NCBI RefSeq assembly: GCF_964355755.1
Contig: NC_092676.1
Location: forward strand, 27,634,288-27,698,287
Reading direction: 5' to 3'
Source: Antedon mediterranea
Taxonomy: Eukaryota > Echinodermata > Crinoidea > Comatulida > Antedonidae
Length of the DNA stretch: 64,000 bases
A program made the position numbers and the translations under genes. Positions 34,430 through 45,597 of this stretch are shown one piece after another (the first letter of the stretch is position 1; each line of letters begins with the position of its first letter). The notes beneath the pieces are model-generated. The model was not told the origin of the DNA and did no database searches. It saw nothing but the letters and a program-made list of their open reading frames with translations.

Positions 34430-37290
34430 TAGTAATTTTGTCAAAAATGACAAAAATATTGACTTTTTCTAATTTAATTATTATGCAATAATATTGCCAT
34501 ATATGCGCATATATTGCATTATAATCAACTTATAGAGTCATAGTAACCGGTTTTTAAAATTCAATTATTATGCAATAATATTGTAATATATGCGCATATA
34601 TTGCGTTATCAGATTTGTCGAAAAATGAAAAGGTGAAAATGTGGTCATTTTTCGAAAGTTTATATTTTTCATTTATGTCAAAAAATAAAATAGTAATGCT
34701 GTAGTAACCATTTATGTCAAAAAATTAAAATGTCCATGTACTATAGTACAGGGATTTTTTTCAGAAAATGGTCAAATTTCGACCTTTTTATTTTTCGATA
34801 AAACTGGTTACTATAGCATAATTGACATGCGCAGTGCCCATTATTCGACTCTGCGCATGTTTATTATGCTGTAGTAACCATTTATGTCAAAAAATAAAAG
34901 GGTCCAAAATTGCCTATTTTTCGAAAATGTCCATGTACTATTATAGTACAGGGATTTTTTCAGAAAATGGCAAAATTTCGACCTTTTTATTTTTCGATAA
35001 AACTGGTTACTATAGCATAATTGACATGCGCAGAGCCCATTATTCGACTCTGCGCATGTTTATTATGCTGTAGTAACCATTTATGTCAAAAAATAAAAGG
35101 GCTGGTTACTATAGCATAATTGACCCGCGCAGAACCCATTATTCGACTCTGCGCATGTTTATTATGCTATAGTAACCATTTATGTCAAAAAATAAAAGGG
35201 TCGAAAATTGCCTATTTTTTGAAAATTTCCCTGTACTATAGTACAGGGATTTTTTTCAGAGAATGGCCAAATTTCGACCTTTTTATTTTTCGATAAAACT
35301 GGTTACTATAGCATAATTGTCATGCGCAGAGCCCATTATTCGACAATGCGCATGTTTATTATGCTGTAGTAACCATTTATGTCAAAAAATAAAAGGGCTG
35401 GTTACTATAGCATAATTGACATGCGCAGAACCCATTATTGGACTCTGCGCATGTTTATTATGGTATAGTAACCATTTTTGTCAAAAAATAAAAGGGTCGA
35501 AAATTGCCTATTTTTCCTAAATGTCCATGTACTATAGTACAGGGATTTTTTTCAGAAAATGGTCAAATTTCGACCTTTTTATTTTTCGATAAAACTGGTT
35601 ACTATAGCATAATTGACATGCGCAGAGCCCATTATTCGACTCTGCGCATGTTTATTATGCTGTAGTAACCATTTATGTCAAAAAATAAAAGGGCTGGTTA
35701 CTATAGCATAATTGAAATGCGCAGAACCCATTATTCGACTCTGCGCATGTTTATTATGCTATAGTAACCATTTATGTCAAAAAATAAAAGGGTCGAAAAT
35801 TGCCTATTTTTCGAAAATTTCCCTGTACTATAGTACAGGGATTTTTTTCAGAAAATGGCCAAATTTCGACCTTTTTATTTTTCGATAAAACTGGTTACTA
35901 TAGCATAATTGACATGCGCAGAGCCCATTATTCGACAATGCGCATGTTTATTATGCTGTAGTAACCATTTATGTCAAAAAATAAAAGGGCTGGTTACTAT
36001 AGCATAATTGACATGCGCAGAACCCATTATTCGACTCTGCGCATGTTTATTATGCTATAGTAACCATTTATGTCAAAAAATAAAAGGGTCGAAAATTGCC
36101 TATTTTTCGAAAATGTCCATGTACTATAGTACAGGGATTTTTTCAGAAAATGGCAAAATTTCGACCTTTTTATTTTTCGATAAAACTAGTTACTATAGCA
36201 TAATTGACATGCGCAGAGCCCATTATTCGACTCTGCGCATGTTTATTATGCTGTAGTAACCATTTATGTCAACAAATAAAAGGGCTGGTTACTATAGCAT
36301 AATTGAAATGCGCAGAACCCATTATTCTACTCTGCGCATGTTTATTATGCTATAGTAACCATTTATGTCAAAAAATTAAAGGACTGGTTACTATAGCATA
36401 ATTGACATGCGCAGAACCCATTATTCGACTCTGCGCATGTTTATTATGCTATAGTAACCATTTTTGTCAAAAAATAAAAGGGTCGAAAATTGCCTATTTT
36501 TCGAAAATTTCCATGTACTATAGTACAGGGATTTTTTCAGAAAATGGACAAATTTCGACCTTTTTATTTTTCGATACTGTAAAACTGGTTACTGTAGCAT
36601 AATTGACATGCGCAGAACCCATTATTCGACTCTGCGCATGTTTATTATGCTGTAGTAACCATTTATGTCAAAAAATAAAAGGGCTGGTTACTATAGCATA
36701 ACTGACATGCGCAAACCCATTATTCGACTCTGCGCATGTTTATTATGCTATAGTAACCATTTATGTCAAAAAATAAAAGGGTCGAAAATTGCCTATTTTT
36801 CGAAAATTTCCCTGTACTGTAGTACAGGGATTTTTTCAGAAAATGGCCAAATTTCGACCTTTTTATTTTTCGATAAAACTGGTTACTATAGCATAATTGA
36901 CATGCGCAGAGCCCATTATTCGACTCTGCGCATGTTTATTATGCTGTAGTAACCATTTATGTCAAAAAATAAAAGGGCTGGTTACTATAGCATAATTGAC
37001 ATGCGCAGAGCCCATTATTCGACTCTGCGCATGTTTATTATGCTGTAGTAACCATTTATGTCAAAAAATAAAAGGGTCAAAAATTGGCAATTTTTCAACA
37101 ATTTCCAAAATGACCAACATATCGACTTTTTCAAATTCAATTATTATGCAATAATATTGCCATATATGCGCATATATTGCGTTACAATCAAATTATAGAG
37201 TCATAGTAACCAGTTTTGTCGAAAACTAAAAAGGTGAAAATGTGGTCATTTTTCTAAAATGGCCAAAATATTAACTTTTATAATATTGAG
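34430..37290. repeat. 2.9-kb palindromic satellite with higher-order structure
   Basis: Sixteen copies of a nested hairpin: GGTTACTATAGCATAAT outer arm, CATGCGCAGAG inner arm, and the complements after the loop CCCATTATTCGAC. Spacing of successive hairpins alternates about 100 and about 196 bp, a dimeric unit near 296 bp. The longer spacer carries a perfect 20-bp palindrome, CCCTGTACTATAGTACAGGG (e.g. 35229-35248). Flanks at both ends share another unit (TTATTATGCAATAATATTGC). Open frames inside are repeat by-products. Confidence 0.9.
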
Positions 37291-37793
37291 GTAACATGTG
37301 CAGTACACATTTTGTGCGTCTACACATGCCAATTTATGATTTAGGAATCAGTTATGTTGTAAAATAAAAGGGTAAAAATGTTTCATTACCGTATGGTGTA
37401 TTTATAAACTCTGTTTAATTTCAATAATATATACACAGAAACAGTAAGGCTATACATATATACAAATCAATAAAATAAAAACAAAATTTACCAAGCAAGC
37501 AACATCCTACAATCATTAAACTAAAAACATCATTTGAATAAAAATAAACAATTACGTACAGAAACAAAATAAGTGCGGTGGTTTTATGTACCCCGTCCGC
37601 ATGATCATGTATGTTATCACCCAAACATACCCTACACTAAATTCATGTTTAATGCTTTGTTCACACTATCAAACTTGTATGTGTCTCTTGTATGGAGAAA
37701 AACAATTTGTATTTGCTTGGTTCTATTGTACCCTTAAACTTTTGCTTTGTTGCATTAACTAGGAATAAATGCACGATGCTTTCCAAAATAGAT

Positions 37794-37963
37794 AAGCGTG
37801 GTTCCCACTAGCGACGCAACGCAAGGACGTAACGCAACGGAAGTGAATTGACCAATCACAAGCGATGGCTTATTCGCTTGTGATTGCTAACTGTCTATAA
37901 CTTCGCTTGTCATTGGTTAAAACGCTTGCGTTGCGTTTACGTTCTAGTGGGAACCAAGCTTTA
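37794..37963. mobile_element. GGTTCCCACTAG-family MITE, just beyond the CEP43 3' end
   Basis: AAGCGTGGTTCCCACTAG ... CTAGTGGGAACCAAGCTTTA. The interior carries both ACCAATCACAAGCGA and TCGCTTGTCATTGGT. Confidence 0.8.
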
Positions 37964-38004
37964 GATATGATAGAAAAGTATAATAGACAAAACTATATTT
38001 ATTG

Positions 38005-41000
38005 TCAAGTAGTGAATTGGACATCTTCCATGTAGTCAAAGTTTCCTCCCTGACTCAACTGGGATGCGGTTCGATCTGCTGTTAAATCATCAAACTAAAA
38101 CAAAAACATAGGTATTACTTACTTTAAAGATATCTATGGACCAGTGGGTCAACCCGCCTAGTGTGGACCAGTAGGCCAACTCTCCTAGTATGGACCACTA
38201 GGTCAACTCGCCTAAGGGTGTGTGGTGCAGTTGGACGTTCAACTACTGGTTAGATCAAGACAACTTTGCCCTGATTACTAGCTGCATTATGGGAGTATGT
38301 TTCCATACATGTTTGATCTAAAAAAATTACTGGGGTAATAATGTTCAGCGCTTTGAGGTTTCACAACATTAGGCGCTATATAAATCCAGGATATTATTAT
38401 TATATTATTACTCTCCTAGTACCCACTGGTCCCTAGCATACTAAAGAGCTTGTGCAACCCATCATTTGTGTATAGTTATCCATATCTGAATACGTATATT
38501 ATGTTAATTTGTAGCAATATCCTTATTACATATTAATGCACACAATTTAATAACAATAATAACTTACCTTTTCCTGACTGCTATTAAAAAAGTCAATATC
38601 GTCGCCCGATACATCTTCTGGTACCTCTAAGTCCTCAATGATACTGTTCGCCTCGGAGCTTTTGTAGCTTCTAGGACCTCCATGACTTTGTGACTGACTT
38701 CGGCTACCTTGAGAGCTAAGTCCAAAAAATCACACAATTACTTCTTAAGGCACAGACGAGTAATGGTAAGTGTAAAACAATGTAGCTTGTTCCACATAGA
38801 ATCTGTATCTATCCTGAGCGGAAATCTCCCATCCGCTCTGTGTTGTGTGCAAATGGTCATAAGAAATATAAAATAGATTATATATTTTAATTATCAAAAA
38901 CCGCCCATCCGCTCCGTGTTGTGTGTAAATGGTCATAAGAAATATAAAATAGATTATATATTTTAATTATCAAAAACCGCCCATCCGCTCCGTGTTGTGT
39001 GTAAATGGTCATAAGGAATATAAAATAGATTCTATATTTTAATTATCAAAAACCGCCCATCCGCTCCGTGTTGTGTGTAAATGGTCATAAGAAATATAAA
39101 ATAGATTCTATATTTTAATTATCAAAAACCGCCCATCCGCTCCGTGTTGTGTGTAAATGGTCATAAGAAATATAAAATAGATTCTATATTTTAATTATCA
39201 AAAACCGCCCATCCGCTCCGTGTTGTGTGTAAATGGTCATAAGAAATATAAAATAGATTCTATATTTTAATTATCAAAAACCGCCCATCCGCTCCGTGTT
39301 GTGTGTAAATGGTCATAAGAAATATAAAATAGATTCTATATTTTAATTATCAAAAACCGCCCATCCACTCCCTGTTGTGTGTAAATGGTCATAAGAAATA
39401 TAAAATAGATTATATATTTTAATTATCAAAAACCGCCCATCCACTCCGTGTTGTGTGTTAATGGTCATAAGGAATATAAAATAGATTCTATATTTTAATT
39501 ATCAAAAACCGCCCATCCACTCCCTGTTGTGTGTAAATGGTCATAAGAAATATAAAATAGATTATATATTTTAACTATCAAAAACCGCCCATCCACTCCG
39601 TGTTGTGTGTTAATGGTCATAAGAAATATAAAATAGATTCTATATTTTAATTATCAAAAACCGCCCATCCACTCCGTGTTGTGTGTAAATGGTCATAAGG
39701 AATATAAAATAGATTCTATATTTTAATTATCAAAAACCGCCCATCCGCTCCGTGTTGTGTGTAAATGGTCATAAGAAATATAAAATAGATTCTATATTTT
39801 AATTATCAAAAACCGCCCATCCACTCCGTGTTGTGTGTAAATGGTCATAAGGAATATAAAATAGATTCTATATTTTAATTATCAAAAACCGCCCATCCGC
39901 TCCGTGTTGTGTGTAAATGGTCATAAGAAATATAAAATAGATTCTATATTTTAATTATCAAAAACCGCCCATCCACTCCGTGTTGTGTGTAAATGGTCAT
40001 AAGGAATATAAAATAGATTCTATATTTTAATTATCAAAAACCGCCCATCCGCTCCGTGTTGTGTGTAAATGGTCATAAGGAATATAACATAACTATATTT
40101 TTATTATTGTTACCGCTCGTTTGTCTAGATTGGCCTTCAAAGTATGTATAGAAAGAATATTACAGTATTTAACATTTCACAGATTTCAATTAACAGAATT
40201 GTTTTCCCTATTTCTACAAATTGGTAGATGATGTAATGGAACTCCACACAATGCCAAGTGGATGAGTGAGAGATAAAATTGCAAATTACCTTTGAAAATC
40301 ATCTTCATAATCGTCGTCATCATAATCTTCTTCATGTGAATCGTCTTTACTTGTGTAACTAAGTTTACCAATCTCTTTATTGATATCATCAAGATCTTTC
40401 CAATCTTGACTGGATGCACCTACAATAAATTTTGAGGCATAGAAATTTAGATCTAAAGTTGCGAAAACACACCTAGCATGACAATAAGTATTCCTAATGT
40501 ATGACTGTCACTAACCTAATGAAAGCACTCAGAAACTGAGTGAAGTACTTGGCAAAATATTTCCACAGAGGGCGATATTTTCAGCCAATGTTAAAAGAAT
40601 ACAAATTTTCTTTTTTAATCAAGGTACCAAAGTCTAGGACTCTCTCATCTTCTCCTATTCTATCCGACACTATTGAGTAAAAAGTGCGATTTAAGTAAAG
40701 TACTACTCCTCCATTATTTGGTTTAGTATTGAGCTGGGATTTGGCATGAATATACTACAGGACTCTCTGTCCTCAAAGCTATAGAGCCGGATATTTAAAT
40801 TTCAAATCGGATGCAGCCATATGACGTCTCGAAGATGGTACCATATAAACTATTTGATGTGTATATGACGTCACATCACGTCTTAAGTTATGACGTCATT
40901 ACAGCTTCTTTTGCTGTACCCCGAGTATCGCACATTTGTGCTTGTTTTTACTTGTGAAGTTATTAATGAACTGATTTTCTTGAAATTCAATAGGCATGTA

Positions 41001-44000
41001 AGTATATACCTATTTACACCAAAAAATTCAGAATGAAAATTTCTAAATTGTAGGTGCTAACAAACCAACAAAGCAAGTACTATACTTGGAAAAATTCTAT
41101 TTTGACAAGTAATATGGTAATAATAACAAATAAAGAAACATTACCTTTGTTTGCCCCTAATCCAGGTAATGGAGGAGCCCCTGTCAAGGAGCCCATACCA
41201 CTGCCACCAATAGGAGGAGCATTGCCAAGAGAGGATAGTCCATTTGCTTTAGAGGTGGGGCTAGTTGCTGGTGATAATGGGGGACTGTTTTTCTTCTTGG
41301 GTTTAGGAATACTGTGGAAAATAAATAAGAAAATGTTTATTTAAAATTCTGAAAAAAGAGGTTGGGACTGCAGGAAATCCATGAGCACTTGCCTTACCTG
41401 GTGGGTTTAGAATGTCTAGGAGAGGTGTCAAAAAATGAGTCATCATCATCATCACTTCCAAGACTTGCGCCAGATAGGGATCTAGATTTGGAACCGTTAA
41501 ACCTTTGACCTGTTATGCCATCATTTCGGTCGGTGGTGTCCTTAAATTCATCATCCTTTTAAAGAAATAAGATAATATTCTAAATAAAGCTCTAATCAGT
41601 GTTAAATTAAAGTCAAACGAAGTAAAATTAAGTTAAAATATACTTAAGTCAAACTAAGTTAAAATATACTTAAGTCAAACTAAGTTAAAATATACTTAAG
41701 TCAAACTAAGTTAAAATATACTTAAGTCAAACTAAGTTAAAATTTACTTAAGTCAAACTAAGTTAAAATATACTTAAGTCAAACTAAGTTAAAATTTACT
41801 CACAAAATGGCCTGTCTTTATTGAACCAATAGCAGATTTTGGTTGAGATCCTGTTAAGATATCAGACACATCATGTGCAACTACACTCTTACAATGAATG
41901 AACAGTCGTTTGTACATCCCTAAAAACTCTTCAAAATCTATACCTACAAAAATAATATCAAAATAAATAAGAAAATAGATAATATAGTAATAAATACAAA
42001 TTCTATAAACAATTATGATAGAAAACAATTATAACATCTACAAGAAATTAAACCAACATTTTAAAAATTAAATTAGCACTAAATTAATGTTGTATTTACC
42101 ACTACTGAAATCCTGGTCAACCGATTTAAACTCATCATTTACATATCTTTCTAACATATTCCTGGGAAAAAAAAGAAGAAAATGTCAATCCGCTGAAACA
42201 TGTTCAGATTAAATTAAAATTTGTTAGCGAGATTTATTGATTTATTTGTTTACAACTTACCGGTGAAAATGAGGAAATATGTCTACAAAAAGGCTTCTTA
42301 ATTCATCTTTATCTATAATACCATTTTTATCCTAAAAAAATTATACAAAATAACAAATAATACAAAGATATTGAAATGCTAAAATATTAATTGATGGAAA
42401 TACTTTTTGCTTTTGGGAATGTTTTGTGGCCAATAAATTGTATGCATATAATTAATAATCAAAAATACAAATAAAGAAAAAACTCAGTTTTTAAAAAACA
42501 TTCAAATTAATGTTATAATTACCATATCATAATTATCAAATTTGATCCTTGCATCTGATATCTGTTTTGATGTCAAATCCTAAGGACGATAAAATAAAGC
42601 ATAGTATGAAATTGTTTTTATTGCTTTTTTGTGTAGAAATTCTATAAAATCCCAATTTTGGACGGGGAAAACCACACTTTTCTTGAGGTTCCAAATTCTT
42701 TTTTATAAGAATCTAAGAATACCAGAATCTCTAGAGAACCAGACATATTAAGACTGCCCAAGGGTGGGAGGGGAGTGGGTGTGGCAGGGGAGGGGGGTGT
42801 GGGAGGGGAGTGGAAGAGTGTTAGTTATTGACAATAATTTTCATGCAATGTATAGTATATGTGTGATTTATATCGTGCATTAGACAAACTATAAACAGTG
42901 ATACTTGAATCATAACGTGTATGCTATATATAAAATGCACTATATCTCAATCCAATAGCATATTACTGATGAATTACAGTGGAGTAAACAACACAAAGGG
43001 TCTAATGGAAAAGCACTTTCACTATATTCAAACAACCACAAATGATATAATTGGAAATGAAAAAAAAAAAAAAATCATGAAAAATGAATCATTCTTTTTT
43101 AGCATTACATATCTAAGAATATCAGCATTTCTAGGAAACCATGCGGTATTTAAACCCCAAATGATAATAATTAAAAATGGAAAAAAAAACAATGAAAAAC
43201 GAATCAGATTTATTGATACATGTAAATGATAATACCATATTACCTTAGGTAGAACGATTTCCTATGAACATTAATAAAAAAAAAGTAATAGTGAAAAGAA
43301 AAATTCTGGAAAAAATAAATCATGTTTTTCATTTATTTCAAAGTTTATATTACAGTATTATTAATCGAATAAATGCCCCACTTTGAATAAAGACCTACCC
43401 CAAATAAACACCCCACTTTAAATAAAAACCTACTCCGAATAAAGGCCTCCCTCGAATAAACGCCCCTGAACAATCTAGGGCGTAATTTTAATAAATACGG
43501 TAGTTGTAAAAGTAAAGGCATAGTAGTGGATATAAACTCACCTTGGTATTTGTGCTTTCTCCTTTAGCTCTAGTTGGGTTGTCTCCACCTCCAGATACTT
43601 TCCTTAACAACTCACATATTAAAGGTCGAGGTCTACTCTTTTCACTATCTTTAATATTCAGTTCTTTTGCTAAGTTTTCTCTGCCTTCATATTTGTCCGA
43701 CTGAAAAGTAAATAAAATACAGAATTGTTTTTAAATCAAACAACATGTTTCAAAAAATATATATAGATATATTGTCCCCCTAAAAAAATATTTAAAAAAA
43801 ATGTTATTGTTGAATATGTCATTTTAATATATCACATATGGTAGTTTATTCACTTTGACCAAAAATTGGATCGAAAAAAAAAATTGTTTACCTGTTTAAA
43901 ATGTAATTTAAAACAAAACATACCTAAATGGTTTTTTGTTACAATTAACAGTTTTGTTTGTCTTTTCATAAGTGAAATAATTATTTGTTTGGATTTTTTT

Positions 44001-44950
44001 TCCTACAGAACAATTGAATACATTTTTTGAAACTGCAAAATGGCCTATTCAAAGGCTAATTTTATTAATATTCATTTTTCATGTTTTGGGTGAAGAATAC
44101 ATCTTTAAATGTTTGAGATGCTGAGGGTAATAAAGACTGTAACGTATTGCAAGAATATGATATACAATGGTACTTACAAAATTTGTCTCTGGATTAAATA
44201 CGGCCACGGTAAAATCAAGGTTGAAGTAATCAAGGAATTCATAAACAAGAGCAGCAGTTGTTTGGCCTAAAAAAGCACGACATTTATAATAAAATTTAAA
44301 TGAAAAATATTTAATACAGATCAACTTTGTAGCTGAAAAAAAAATAGAATTAGGCCTATTAGTATTATTAGTTTGGTATCAGGCCTTTTGGGTATACAGT
44401 ACGCTAGCCTAGTATACCATGCCTACTGGTATTTGCAATCATGTTTTATTAATAATTATATTATTATTGTATTTATTAATATTAGGACTAGGCCTATACC
44501 TTCTTTTGACGAAAGAAATGTCTTTAATTCTTGGTTAACAAAAGGAGTCTTGTTGTGAACCTTATCTTGTTCTTCCAAAGCAAGGAACACACTAGCTCGT
44601 ATTTCTGCCTAAATGTAAAAAAAAAAGATAAATTATATGTTAAATGCAATTACAATTGATAACGGATACATTCAAAATCTAATTATCGATTTACACAGTA
44701 CGAACTGTCCAGGAATATGACAGCAGTGAGAGTAATCCATCTTGAATACGTTGTCATGATGCTCCTTTTCTACGCCTAGCCTACAGTTACACCTTGTGTC
44801 ATAGACAATTGACCATTATATCACAATAATACACACATTAACTACAATCCGACCTAAAATATATGTTACCCTTATTTTGCCCAAAACACCATTGTTTTCC
44901 AATGTTTGGGCAACCAAATCTCTCAATTCCGTATCTTCGTCGGCAGACAT
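38005..44950 (-). CDS. CEP43: CEP43 (FGFR1OP/FOP) centrosomal protein with EF-hand insert
   Basis: Centriole/ciliary-base protein. Fourteen exons on the minus strand: 44950-44870, 44608-44500, 44266-44178, 43700-43542, 43261-43244 (18-nt microexon), 42579-42523, 42331-42261, 42161-42100, 41943-41804, 41555-41398, 41311-41145, 40419-40290, 38715-38568 and 38094-38005. Phases agree throughout; 492 residues (human 399). The N-terminus (DTELRDLVAQTLENNGVLGKI) and LVYEFLDYFNLDFTVAVF match the FOP dimerisation/LisH domain. DSFFD, SIPKPKK and NGLSSLGNAPP match the middle, and FDDLT...SQLS the C-terminus. Residues about 153-225 form two EF-hands: DMDKNGIIDKDE (170-181) and DQDFSSGIDFEE (210-221). AATAAA follows the stop directly. 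Introns hold two tandem arrays. Confidence 0.93.
38150..38225. repeat. Short tandem GGACCA(C/G)TAGG(C/T)CAACTC repeat
   Basis: Three imperfect units of about 37 bp in the last CEP43 intron. Confidence 0.6.
38330..38402. mobile_element. SINE-type 3' tail fragment
   Basis: CAGCGCTTTGAGG ... AGGCGCTATATAAAT plus an ATT-rich tail. A related motif follows the SINE at 8520-8575. Confidence 0.45.
38827..40090. repeat. 76-bp minisatellite in a CEP43 intron
   Basis: About 17 units starting CCGCCCATCCGCTCCGTGTT. Variants (CCACTCC, GGAATATAAA, TATATATTTTA) alternate in a regular order in the last third, indicating unequal exchange of two-unit blocks. It fills most of the intron between exons 40419-40290 and 38715-38568. 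Confidence 0.92.
41630..41800. repeat. 26-bp tandem repeat abutting a CEP43 donor
   Basis: AAGTCAAACTAAGTTAAAAT plus ATACTT repeated about 6.5 times. The last unit reaches within a few bases of the donor after exon 41943-41804. Confidence 0.85.
43368..43502. repeat. GAATAAA(T/C)GCCCC-type repeat
   Basis: About six imperfect units such as CCCCACTTTGAATAAAGACC, ending with TAATAAATACGGTAG, in a CEP43 intron. Confidence 0.6.
43767..44110. mobile_element. Dispersed repeat, TATTGTCCCCCT...ATACATCTTTAAA family, copy 1
   Basis: Shares its start (TATTGTCCCCCT), middle (TTGTTGAATATGTCATTT) and end (TTTTTCATGTTTTGGG ... ATACATCTTTAAA) with 56268-56567. Confidence 0.65.
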
Positions 44951-45597
44951 TTTGAATCGACAAAAGAAACTAAAAAGGAAATTAATTTGATCTGCTGCCC
45001 ACTTGCGGTTAGTATTATCAAGCGTATTTTCAGTATTATAGCCGGGTATTATTGGATCTAGTAAAAAAAATTATATATTGTACTAGAACTATTATTGTAT
45101 TGTAACATCTTACAACAATGACTAAATGCATACTGAGCAGGCGGACACGCTTAATGAATACTTGCCTGGTTAGTTGTATTGTCGTAAGCCTACATTCACC
45201 GACCTGAAGGCAAGAGGCAAGGAAAAGGTAAATACTGCACATTGTAAGTACCGTAATGGTAAATGGTATAGTGAGATTCGAACCTTGCACGTATGTGTAG
45301 ATAAGACTTCAGCGATTAAAAGTTAGATTTTAACGAATGAAACGAAACATTGATGTGTCGAGGCCGGTCACGTATTTTTTTAATTAAAATGTGGTGTGAA
45401 GTTTGATTAAATTGTAAGTACCGTAATTGTAAATGGTATAGTGAGATTCGAACTTTGCACGTATGTGTAGATAAGACTTCAACGATTAAAAGTTAGATTT
45501 TAACGAATGAAACGAAACATTGATGTGTCGAGGCCGGTCACGTATTCTTTTAATTAAAATGTTATTACATTTCTCTATAGTATTACGTCACCGTCAG
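44951..45597. promoter_or_regulatory. Shared promoter region of divergent CEP43 and NAGPA-like genes
   Basis: The two start codons are 648 bp apart, head to head. The interval contains a direct duplication and no visible TATA element at a fixed distance from either start. Confidence 0.45.
45241..45560. repeat. About 150-bp direct duplication in the divergent promoter
   Basis: Copies at about 45241-45391 and 45411-45560 share TTGTAAGTACCGTAAT...GAGATTCGAACCTTGCACGT to CGAGGCCGGTCACGTATT with few changes. On the minus strand GGTTCGAATCTC resembles a tRNA B box, so it may be a duplicated SINE head. Confidence 0.8.

Noticed and set aside
34822-36949. Several near-identical 66-94-codon frames (TCAEPIIRLCACLL...)
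   Set aside because: Translations of the palindromic satellite; frames break wherever unit length changes.
38827-40090. CRISPR-like array
   Set aside because: Units are contiguous without unique spacers, in an animal intron; it is a minisatellite. The same holds for 62141-62773.
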